NCBI GenBank assembly: GCA_037126765.1
Contig: JBBCBC010000037.1
Span: 10,173,263 to 10,237,262, forward strand
Reading direction: 5' to 3'
DNA: 64,000 nt
Source: Stenogyne calaminthoides
Taxonomy: Eukaryota > Streptophyta > Magnoliopsida > Lamiales > Lamiaceae
Position 1 is the stretch's first letter. The number at the start of each line of letters is the position of its first letter. Below, in pieces: positions 15,301 to 26,000 of this stretch. Under the pieces are notes generated by a model that was not told where the DNA came from, did not search any database, and worked only from the letters and a program-made list of their open reading frames with translations. A program made the translations under genes and the position numbers.

Positions 15301-17681
15301 TCAATTTACTCAAAATTTCAGTGCCAAAGTAACTCTTCAGAGTCATATGCCTCAGAACTCATCCATCATAGGCCAAATACCACAGAAAAAGCCTCAAAGA
15401 ATGCAAACATAGACCATCATACACCAAAATCATGAAAAATGTAATTGTACTAGTCTCCTAAACTAGGTTTACCCTCAAAAATAACAAACTCATCAATGGT
15501 TTTAACACTAGAGGTGACTATATACAAACACAATCATGATTTTGATATTTAAAGTCACTATTTATTCATAAACACCCTAATTTCATTCTGAAATTAACAA
15601 TTGAGTCTCAGTTTACTCAAAATTTCAGTCCCAAAGTAACATTTCAGACTCATATGCCTCCTCAAACCATTCATCATAGTCCAAATAAAACAGAAACAGC
15701 CTCAAAGAATGCAAACATAGACCATCATACACCAAAATCATGAAAAATGTAATTATACAAGTCTCCTAAACTAGGTTTACCTTCAAAAATAACAAACTCC
15801 TCAATGGTTTTAACACTAGAGGTGACTATATACAAACACAATCATGATTTTTGATATTTACAGTCATTATTCATCCATAATTTCTTTCTGAAATTAACAA
15901 TTCAGTCTCAATTTACTCAAAATTTCAGTCCCAAAGTATCATTTCAGACTCATATGCCTCATGACTCATTCATTATAGTCCAAATACCACAGAAACAGCC
16001 TCAAAGAATGCAAACATAGACCATCATACACCAAAATCATGAAAAATGTAATTGTACAAGTCCTAAACTAGGTTTACCCTCAAATAACAAACTCAACATT
16101 GGTTTTAACACTAGAGGTGACTATATACAAACACAATCATGATTTTGGATATTTACAGTCACTATTCATTCATAAACATCCAAATTTCATTCTGAAATTA
16201 ATAATGCAGTCTCAATTTACTCAAAATTTCAGTCCCAAAGTAACACTTCAGAGTCATATGCCTCGGAACTCATCCATCATAGGTAAAATACCACAGAAAA
16301 AGCGTCAAAGATTGCAAACATAGACCATCATACACCAAAATCATGAAAAATGTAATTGTACAAGTCTCCTAAACTAGGTTTACCCTAAAAAAATAACAAA
16401 CTCATCAATGGTTTTAACACTAGAGGTGACTATATACAAACACAATCATGATTTTGATATTTAAAGTCACTATTTATTCATAAACACCCAAATTTCATTC
16501 TGAAATTAACAATTGAGTCTCAGTTTACTCAAAATTTCAGTCCCAAAGTAACATTTCAGACTCATATGCCTCAGAAACCATTCATCATAGTCCAAATACC
16601 ACAGAAACAGCCTCAAAGAATGCAAACATAGACCATCATACACCAAAATCATGAAAAATGTAATTGTACAAGTCTCCTAAACTAGGTTTACCCTCAAATA
16701 ACAAACTCATCATTGGTTTTAACACTAGAGGTGACTATATACAAACACAATCATGATTTTGCATATTTACAGTCACTATTCATTCATAAACACCCAAATT
16801 TCATTCTGAAATTAACAATGCAGTCTCAATTTACTCAAAATTTCAGTGCCAAAGTAACTCTTCAGAGTCATATGCCTCAGAACTCATCCATCATAGGCCA
16901 AATACCACAGAAAAAGCCTCAAAGAATGCAAACATAGACCATTATACACCAAAATCATGAAAAATGTAATTGTACTAGTCTCCTAAACTAGGTTTACCCT
17001 CAAAAATAACAAACTCATCAATGGTTTTAACACTAGAGGTGACTATATACAAACACAATCATGATTTTGATATTTAAAGTCACTATTTATTCATAAACAC
17101 CCAAATTTCATTCTGAAATTAACAATTGAGTCTCAGTTTACTCAAAATTTCAGTCCCAAAGTAACATTTCAGACTCATATGCCTCAGAAACCATTCATCA
17201 TAGTCCAAATACCACAGAAACAGCCTCAAAGAATGCAAACATAGACCATCATACACCAAAATCATGAAAAATGTAATTATACAAGTCTCCTAAACTAGGT
17301 TTACCTTCAAAAATAACAAACTCATCATTGGTTTTAACACTAGAGGTGACTATATACAAACACAATCATGATTTTGGATATTTACAGTCACTATTCATTC
17401 ATAAACATCCAAATTTCATTTTGAAATTAACAATGCAGTCTCAATTTACTCAAAATTTCAGTCCCAAAGTAACACTTCATAGTCATATGCCTCGAACTCA
17501 TTCATCATAGGCCAAATACCACAGAAAAAGCCTCAATGAATGCAAACATAGACCATCATACACCAAAATCATGAAAAATGTAATTGTACAAGTCTCCTAA
17601 ACTAGATTTACCCTCAAAAATAACAAACTCTTCATTAGTTTTAACACTAGAGGTGACTATATACAAACACAATCATGAATC
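3325..17681. repeat. Satellite-like tandem array, ~306-bp monomer, ~47 copies
   Basis: A head-to-tail array of a ~306-bp unit runs almost without interruption for 14.36 kb. Each monomer carries recognisable words: TTTTAACACTAGAGGTGACT, CAAACACAATCATGATTTT, TTTACTCAAAATTTCAGTCC, ATGAAAAATGTAATTGTACA and CTCCTAAACTAGGTTTACC. The left-hand copies (3.3-7.4 kb) are more diverged and carry indels, for example a shortened copy near 4080-4090. The copies from about 7.44 kb rightward are more uniform and form a higher-order repeat. Some monomers keep a 74-codon open frame, but no start context, splice pattern or family similarity supports coding. The array ends abruptly in unique DNA on both sides. 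Confidence 0.95.
7440..16380. repeat. Higher-order repeat, ~2.756 kb (nine monomers), about three copies
   Basis: Variant monomers recur at a fixed long period. One variant starts at 7831, 10585, 13343 and 16099 (spacing 2754, 2758, 2756). A second starts at 8446, 11201 and 13957. A third starts at 9673, 12429 and 15188. The rare word GAGGCGACAATATACAA recurs near 9384, 12142 and 14898. Nine 306-bp monomers make up one period. Units two and three share changes not in unit one (CAAGCACTATC against CAAACACTATC; GAAAATAAACAT against GAAATTAAACAT), so they are the closer pair. Confidence 0.9.
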
Positions 17682-18267
17682 TGTGATTCTGTTAATTTTG
17701 TTCAATAAAAATATAAAATCCAGTCAAAGAGGAAGCTCAGGGAAATCAATCAAAATGAAAATTATTATGAAGAAATCTTACATTACGAAAATCTTCAGAT
17801 GTCATACTTGATTTATTTCGTCCGTGTTAACTTTCACGTTGCTTCAATGAAGTTGTCTGACATATTGAATGGACAAGTTAGTAAAGACACACTTATTCTA
17901 AATATGACTCTATTGGTGGGTGTTCATATTTTGATTATCCGCTTTACTGCAACATATTATGGTTTAAGGTATAAAGGGTCAGAAAAGCAAAAAACCTTAT
18001 CATTGAATATATAGTATGGCCCTCAATATGATAACAAGAACAAGTACATAAAAGAAAATAATATCATCAGAAGGAGCAAATTCATACATCCATTTCAACG
18101 TTAATAACTAGTTATATTACGACATTAACCTCCTTTTGAGAATGAAAAATACAATAAATGTCCATGAAAATAGGCATTTTTTAAAATCCTGAAAAGGACA
18201 TTTTATTGTAAGAGTAAAGTCAAACAAATACATGATCCACAAAAGAAAAATTGAAATCAAAGCGTAC
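17682..18267. other. Unique AT-rich DNA between the array and the WD40-type exons
   Basis: The satellite stops near CAATCATGA and unique sequence begins. Short open frames here have no recognisable content. If the minus-strand WD40-type gene continues toward lower coordinates, this stretch would be intron; no exon was found in it. Confidence 0.4.
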
Positions 18268-19400
18268 CTCATGCAGATCAAAACACTTAACTTCACTTCC
18301 TACAGAAACGTATATGATGTATTCATTCCCTGCACCATGTAAAAATAACGAAAAAATTGCAATAATCACATGATGCAAGTCTCACACAACACTAGAACCA
18401 GAAAATAATGGGAAAATCATTGAGTCAACTTTTTTCCTCCCTTTTTAAACACTTACCAAAATAAAATAAAATAAAAAATTCACAGGCAGTCACACTCTCC
18501 AACAAAAAAAGATAAAAGGTGACATGCTGCATTACTTTGACACATGTCTAATCATATATCATGAGAAAAAAAATTGTTAGCTAAGAAAAAACTTGTCATA
18601 TAGAATAAAAAAATACAGTACATCCATTATTTGATATTCCAACAAATTTCCTCCTGCTGAAGAGTGGCTTATAGACGTAGCATTATGAATTTTCAGTAAA
18701 ATAAAGAACAAACGCCTGCATACAAAAACCAGAGTCTCCAACCCTAATTCACGCTAAAAAGAAGACAACAAATAGACAAAGAAAGCAGGAACAGTAAAAT
18801 AAAGAAAGGAACCACCAAAGCAAGAGAGGGGAAAACAAACCTGGCTTAAAACATACATATGATACGGGTTCCCATTCCCCACATCTATAGAATACAACAT
18901 ATCTTTGCACCGCAGATCATACCAGCAGACGAAACCATCCTATTTCACATAAAAAAAATCAAGAAACAAGAAAGTGTTTTCTTCAAGTAGATAACAGAGT
19001 TAACCCAAAAACCCTAAAAATACTCAAAACTGAAAATACTCAAATTCTATAAAAATCAATGTTCATCTCAATAAGAATATACACAAATATTAAAAAAAAA
19101 AAAAAAAGCAGACGAAAACTTCCTATTTCACATTAAAAAGAAAATCAAGAAACAAGAAAGTGGTTTCTTCAAGTAGATAACAGAGTAAGAGTTAACCCGC
19201 TAAAACCCTAAAAATATTCAAAACTCAAAACACTCAAATTCCATAAAACTCAATGTTCATCTCAATAAAATAGATACACGAGAATAAAAGCGACTCAAGA
19301 AAGCGAGTACCTCGCCGGCGGTGGCGATGAGACCTGGACGGCAGCGGGAAGCGATACAGCAAGTCGCTGTGTGCCCTTTCAGTAGTCTCGGTAGCGTCAT
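18268..19400 (-). CDS. WD40-repeat-type protein, 5' exons only
   Basis: Exon 1 (19400-19311) starts with an ATG and encodes MTLPRLLKGHTATCCIASRC and ten more residues to TAGE, ending at a GTACTC donor; the LLKGH..A pattern is that of a WD40 blade. A second exon starts at 18939 after GAAATAG and continues with DGFVCWYDLRCKDMLYSIDV, again blade-like (W-Y-D-L), to a donor at 18866/18857. A third segment (18329-18268) reads NEYIIYVSVGSEVKCFDLHE before GTACGC. The frame from exon 2 to exon 3 does not join cleanly with the donors I can see, so a small exon may be missed or the gene may be damaged. WD40 proteins of this size are scaffolds; the specific role is unknown. No further exons are visible before the satellite array. 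Confidence 0.5.
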
Positions 19401-20580
19401 CTCTGCAGCGCCGTTCAGAACAATCAATCAAGATTTTCGAAGAAACTGGAAATTTGGGGAGAAAGGAGGGAAATTTTAGATTTCAATCACTGAAAATTGG
19501 ATACAAGAAGCGTTACACGCTTAAAATAAACCGCCTCACTTTCCCTCCAGCTCCAAAGCGAAGGCGTACAATTATTAAAGTTGCTAAAGAGGAAAATGTC
19601 ACTTTTATTCGGCAACACACGACTTATGCAACGGTCGATCGTCGTTGTTTCCCTCGTAGAAAAAGGCAGGAAGTGTTCGTTTCCATATTTGATCCGTAAA
19701 CCTAATATTTATAACGCTGTATGCGGAAAAAACACGCTTCTAAGTTCCAACGGTACTAATATGGACTATGGACTTTTATAACCTTTTCTTTCTATATTGT
19801 CTAACCTTATTAAGAGAAGTATCAAGATTTTTATTGGTAAGCTCCATTAGATATTTGTATATTCCTGACTCCCATTTTTCAAATTATCATACTATAAATT
19901 CCTTACTTGTAAATACTCTCGGACACATATTAAAAAAAAACAAAAACGGAATTGTAGATAAGTGGGTAAAATGTGTTTTTTACACCTTTCCAAAGTTCGT
20001 CCAATATTACTGACTAAATCTTTTATGTACCAGGTGCATCGTGTATTTCATAGTGTATTTATATTTTAAAATTATGCAATTTGTTACATTGAAATATTTT
20101 ATAGAGTATTTTAAAATTATATAACTTATTGCATTAAAATATACAATTTGTTTAGATCAATTATCGAAACTTTTGTTTAATCACGAAAACAAATTAGACG
20201 ATTAATTTAAAAGCAAGTTTACATCTTGAACGCAACAAGTTGATGATTTTAAAATAAATTAGAGAATGCAAGGTGTATCTGTTGCATATGTGACCACACA
20301 ATGTTACTTTATCGTGCATATGAATTTGTTGATGCACAATTAAATTGATCAAATATAATAAAAATATTGATGGAGCAAATCGTAGAGAAAAAAAAAAGGG
20401 ACTGTTGATAAAGAAAGAAATAATTAGTCAATTAGCAACCACACGATCAATTCACCTACACAAACTTTCAATCTTTATTAAATCTACACAAATATACAAA
20501 CTAAAATATTTGCACATTCAAAACAAAATAAATCACCAACTCGGTTGGATTTATCTAATTTTTTAAATTGGGCTTATACA

Positions 20581-20670
20581 TCAAGTCAGTCCAGACGCAC
20601 AATTATCTGGGCTGTGCTGGGACTTGTATTTGCTTTAAAAAAAACTACAACTGGTCCACTCAATGATGCT
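20581..20670 (+). repeat. Dispersed ~80-90-bp repeat, copy 2 of 3
   Basis: Matches the copies near 2170 and 21261, with the shared words GGGCTGTGCTGGG, TTGTATTTGCTTT and TGGTCCACTCA. The three are similar over their length but not identical. Confidence 0.5.
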
Positions 20671-21260
20671 AATTGTAGAAAAAAAAAATTGTACCTCATA
20701 ATTCTTTGGGATTTTTTTTTTTAAAAACATACATCCATGATGCTAATTGGATAGCAAAAAAATAGCTCTATATTTGCTATGATTTTATAAATATATATAT
20801 ATATGTATATTTATTATTGTAATTGTTAATAGAAACTAGTTGTTTTGATTGTGTTTGAAATTATTGTTTTTTAAGAAAACTTGAATGAAATTAGTTATTT
20901 TTATGATTAGAGCTCAAGTAGTTAGAATGATCATTTTTAAATCTTTTATGTCATCAAAATTTTAATATATTTTACGTAAATTGTTTCAAAGTAGAGAGTG
21001 GATGAATTTTCTTCCTTTTCTTTTAAAATGAAAACAGTTGGCTTAATATTGTTTGAAATGAAAATGCTACTTATTTATTTATTTTTTTGGGGGAGAGAAT
21101 GAATGTAAAATCTAATTTTTAAATCGTATTTAAAATTTGAAATAAATTGGTATTTTATCAATAATTATAGCTTTTCCTTTAAAAAGATTAGCTTTCAAAA
21201 ACAATAGTTACAACCAATGAGAAAAGTTTGGGGAAAAAAATTAATTTAATAAATAAAGCT

Positions 21261-21345
21261 GATGAATGAAGTCAGGCCAAGCATTCGATTATCTAGCTTG
21301 GTCCTTATATTTGCTATGAAAAGCTACATTTGGCCCACTCATTGG
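21261..21345 (+). repeat. Dispersed ~80-90-bp repeat, copy 3 of 3
   Basis: Carries GATGAATGAAGTCAGGCCAA, ATTATCTAGCTTGG and TTTGGCCCACTCATTGG, matching the copies near 2170 and 20581. Copies 2 and 3 lie about 680 bases apart in the same orientation. Confidence 0.5.
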
Positions 21346-21968
21346 ACAGGAAAAAAACACACATGTGAGTCAACACTATATTAATATTTAATTATAAATA
21401 TTATAGTATGGGCGTAATAATTTAAGTGTAGGAAAATCAACTTATATTATATATATATATTTCCATACAAATTGGTAAGGTCATAGTATAGCCTATAGAA
21501 TGGACCAAACTGTTGGCTGCACATGCTCACTTGATGAAATGCCATAAATATAATCAACTCTTTTTTCTTAAATCGTTTAATCACCTTATTTCATTATTGA
21601 TTATTATTAGAAAAATATATTTCAGTTATCTCTTCTTTTTTCTCAGTTTAAATCTAATTTAGTTTTTATACGTAATCAATTTAATTCTGTGATTTTAGTT
21701 GAATAACTTTAGAGTTGTCAGAATGAAATAAAATTGACATTTAATAAAATCATCAGTTATTTATTATAGATAATTTTGAAAATAGAAAACAGCTGTTTTG
21801 AGTCTTTTGAGTGTTTGAAATTATTAATTTTAGTAAATGAAATTAGTTACTTTAGGGTGTTTGGAGTGATTTTTTATTTTTTTTTAAAGGGGAACGGCAG
21901 CCGTTATCTTAATAGCTTTTGAAATAGAAGTATGGAATCCTGCAAAATTTAGTTACTTCTATTAACTT

Positions 21969-22138
21969 TAATACAATATCTAGACCTACTCTAATACATA
22001 AATATACCCATCAAATTAATTTTTAATTTAAGATTAAAAAATAAAACACAAATATTAATAACCCCTTCACATCGTTAAATTGAAAATTAATTTGGTGGGT
22101 ATGTTTATGTAGTAGAGTAGGTCTAAATATTGTATTAA
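21969..22138. mobile_element. 170-bp foldback (MITE-like) element
   Basis: Left arm TAATACAATATCTAGACCTA and right arm TAGGTCTAAATATTGTATTA are inverted copies with one mismatch. The inversion continues inward through TAAATATACCCATCAAATTA and its partner TAATTTGGTGGGTATGTTTA. Nearly the whole segment folds on itself, typical of small non-autonomous DNA transposons. It encodes nothing; the superfamily is undetermined because no clear target-site duplication was found. Confidence 0.65.
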
Positions 22139-23010
22139 TATTATAATTGTAAAATTTATTGGTTGTACTAAAAAATATTAAAAAATAATTAAAATATATG
22201 ATAAATTAATTTAAAGATGGATGTACTTAGTAATTTTGTGGGTGCGAGTAGCCGCCCCCCTAACTAAAATCATCGCAGCAATAATTATGATGAATCAATA
22301 TTGTCAACTTTCCACACAATACGACTGAACCCAGTGGAATCAGTAGTGTGAACAACTTCACAAGATCACAAATTCCACGACTTTATACCTACATGAAGTC
22401 AACTTTCACAGTATGAAAGAGCTTGCAAGTGTGCGTATTTTGTTGGACTAATATATATAATTATTTGTAGAATTTTGTTGTATTTCGAGCTAACCTATTT
22501 TGCTTATTATTCATCTTGTGGTCAAAATTTAATTAGAGGTAAACGTTAATATACATGTTATATGTGAAATAAGGGCGAAGATTGTAACGAAAGAAAATTG
22601 TCACGAAATAAATTAATAATTATAAATATATATAAGATAAAAAACACTTTTTTGTTTAATTAGGTTGGGTTTGCCCTCTATATTTTCGATCAACAAAATT
22701 GTGATGGGTAATCAAATTGTTTGAAGACAGTAGGCTAAACCAAACCCTACCAATTAATTTGTGGTGGAACTATAAGTGACTAATAAATTAACAAAAACAC
22801 ACACACACAAAAAAAAATACATATAAAATGCACACTAGCAATAGTGTAGGAGCCCCTAATTATCATCAATACAAAAAATAAAATACAGTCCCACTGGCGG
22901 CCACCAGCAGCATGTAAGTCATAAATAGCATTAATTTGCCTATATAGCTACAAACTCTGGCACCAAAAAAAAAATCACAAGGCCAAAAATTCCAAAAAAA
23001 AAAAAATACC

Positions 23011-26000
23011 ATGGGAACTCCATATAATAATAATCCTCCCACTACAAAAGAATTCGATGAATACGAAGAAGAATCACCCATCGAGGAGGTCCGGCTAACG
23101 GTGACCAACACCGACGACCCGACCCTACCCGTATGGACCTTCCGGATGTGGTTCTTGGGCCTACTCTCGTGCGTCATGCTCTCGTTTCTGAACCAGTTCT
23201 TCGCTTACAGAACCGAGCCGCTCGTCATAACCCAGATCACGGTCCAGGTGGCTTCGCTCCCTATTGGACATTTTATGGCGGCGGTTTTGCCCAAGGGTGT
23301 GTTCGGGTTGCCCGGGTTCGGGTCGAGGCGGTTTTCGCTCAACCCGGGCCCGTTTAACATGAAGGAGCACGTGCTGATTTCTATATTTGCGAATGCTGGG
23401 AGTGCGTTTGGGAGTGGCTCCGCTTATGCTGTTAGCATTGTTACCATTGTGAAAGCCTTTTATGGGAGGAACATCTCTTTTTTGGCTGGTTGGCTGCTAA
23501 TTATCACCACTCAGGTATATACTCTATTTCAGTGTTAATCCACTCTATAAATCAATTCTATAATTATTAATAAGTATAAAATCTAGGATCAACTTATTAA
23601 TAGTTACAAAATGAACTGCATATACTGTTAAAGTTGCACTTAAAAGTACATATTATATTACTGTGCATAACCGTGATAATGCATATACAAAATAATGACA
23701 TTAAATAAAAGACAAAGTCTAGTATGAAAATTTTCATACATGAATTTTTTTTAATTTACAATCAAATTCTGTAATTGACAAATGTAAGATAAAATTGAGT
23801 GGTTCATGGTTCACTCAGCCTGAATAGGTCATAATTTATGATTAATTATTTAGTGTTTAGGGTGTAGATGGTTGATTTAGGTCAATTTTATAGATTTTCA
23901 TACATAAAAATTTTCAAACTAGACCTGCTCTAAGTAGATATAGTTCACATTCCACCCAAGTTTTTGTTCTCTTTTTTCTCTCTCTCTCACATCAAACTCA
24001 AGTTGGTGTGTTTCCAAACGGTGCACATGGTTTGTTTGGCCATTTCTAAGTAAATTTTTAATACAAAAATATAAAAGTAAGTTTCCTAACCAGATTTTTG
24101 TCTTGACACGTAAAATTTCGTCTTGTCAAATTTTTTTTTTATTTTCTCAAAGCACAATTGGGCATATACATGATTTTCTTTACATTTTTCAATAATGCTG
24201 CGACGCACCGAACTTCGAAATATGAAAAAACAAAGGTATGAGTATCTTATTTGAATATTTGCAGGTTCTTGGGTACGGGTGGGCTGGGCTTTTGAGGAAG
24301 TATGTAATAGAGCCGGCCCACATGTGGTGGCCCAGCACTCTGGTCCAGGTTTCCCTCTTTCGGTTAGTACTTAATAGCTCATCCACTATCTAATTTATAT
24401 TATTTCTCTTGTCCTTACTTTCCATCTTATTTTTAAATGCCACTTTATTTATTTAATTGCCACTTTCCATCTTGAATCAGCGTAGATATTTTATTTAATT
24501 GTACAATATTGACACTTGTGGCCTTGTGGGGGACAAGTAAGACTACCCTCCCCTACATGGTATCTTTTTCTTAAGAACCAAGTGGTTGAGCTTTTCAAGA
24601 AATTCACAAAGCCAGTGTCATGTTTTGTATTTGACCCTTAGCTATGTCTCGAAGAAATAAAGACAATACTATCCTATCTCTTACGAAAAAACTTTACATT
24701 TAAGAAATGCTTTTTTTTATTAGTGTGAAGAATAAATATTAGGTGAATTATATGAAAAATATAAAATTAAAATATATTGATTGCTTAATTCACTCACGTC
24801 AAAATTTCTTTCTAACCATATTGACAAGTAGGTGCATATGTCCAAAAAACAATCTGCACCTACAGTTTACAGCCTGGAGATACGTATCTGTAATCCTTCA
24901 CGTTACCTTCACATTTCTAGTGCAGGTCAATACCAACTTGGAATTAAGCACTTTCTTGTCATTATAATTAAAGTTTCCACCAAGATTACTAAATACTACC
25001 AACCTTAGCATATGACATAAACAAACCCTAGATTACATCTAGATTCAACATCGTACTCTTCGGTCATGAATAGTTGACTTCATTCATTAGGTTTCAGAAC
25101 TGAAAAACAATCAGCCTCTTTAACAAGAGTGGTAGAGAAGGATACCTTTTCTGCAGTTGATTTGCACACCATGGATAAAAGAACATCAACATCTATTACA
25201 TTAGGACACCACCATAGGCTTAATCTAAATGTAGGTGCATCTCTCAACTCCCGTTAGTATTTATTTTTCCTTAATAGATACTACCTCCGTCCTGATTTTG
25301 TTTGACCATTTCACTTTAGGCTCGTGTTTTAGCGAGCAAATTATTTATTAGTATATGAAATGATAAAGTAAATTTTAAGGAGGCATAGAATAGATGGGGG
25401 TAGGACCATCATATCCTACCTTAAAAATCTATTTTATCATTTCAAATACTAATAAACAGCTTGCTCACTAAAACACGAGCCAAATATTCTTTGGACAATC
25501 TAAATCAAGACGGAGGGAGTAACATTTAGTACCATTTGGAACAGCTAAAATTTGGGGTTCTGATTATAACGTGGGATTTCCAAGCATAATATTTAGGAAA
25601 CCATTGGATTACCTTGATGTACTTGAATGGAAGAGCCTATGGAACATCTCTTGATTGAATAACCCAGTGCATTTCTGTAAAACCAGACCAAAATTAGCGA
25701 GGGGAAATAATGTGAGCTCACATAGGCGAGTAGCGAGTCAAACCAGAGATATGATAGAACAATGAGAAATCATGAGGATGGGAGCCTGAGAACACATTTT
25801 AAGCAAAATTTAAGATTATAGCACAAATGTACAACCTACATCGCCTTTTGGTCTCTTCTCGGGTCATCAATTTTTCAAGTGATAAACAGCTATTCACCTA
25901 TTGTTCATAGTAGCAGAGTTTCACACAGGCTCAGCACCACACTAGCATCTTATAAGCAATCAATTGATTCTTGTCCATAACTAACTAATTCTTTTACATC

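Larger units (their letters stand above)
19401..23010. other. Intergenic DNA with scattered repeats
   Basis: This spacer separates the WD40-type start from the transporter. Its left edge (19401-19560) is likely the promoter and 5' leader of the minus-strand gene. It contains two copies of the dispersed ~85-bp repeat and a 170-bp foldback at 21969-22138, listed separately. The rest is AT-rich with poly-T runs. I see no supported gene. Confidence 0.5.

Noticed and set aside
5440..17510. Recurring 60-91-codon open frames in the satellite
   Set aside because: They are the same monomer read in one frame, broken by small indels in sister monomers, with no promoter, splice or family evidence. The spacing follows the satellite period, not gene structure.
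19454..20013. Short plus-strand frames right of the WD40-type start
   Set aside because: They overlap each other, lack recognisable motifs and lie in the likely promoter of the minus-strand gene.
22866..23177. Minus-strand frame over the start of the transporter
   Set aside because: It is antisense to OPT exon 1 and has no recognisable domain; the plus-strand frame has clear family motifs.
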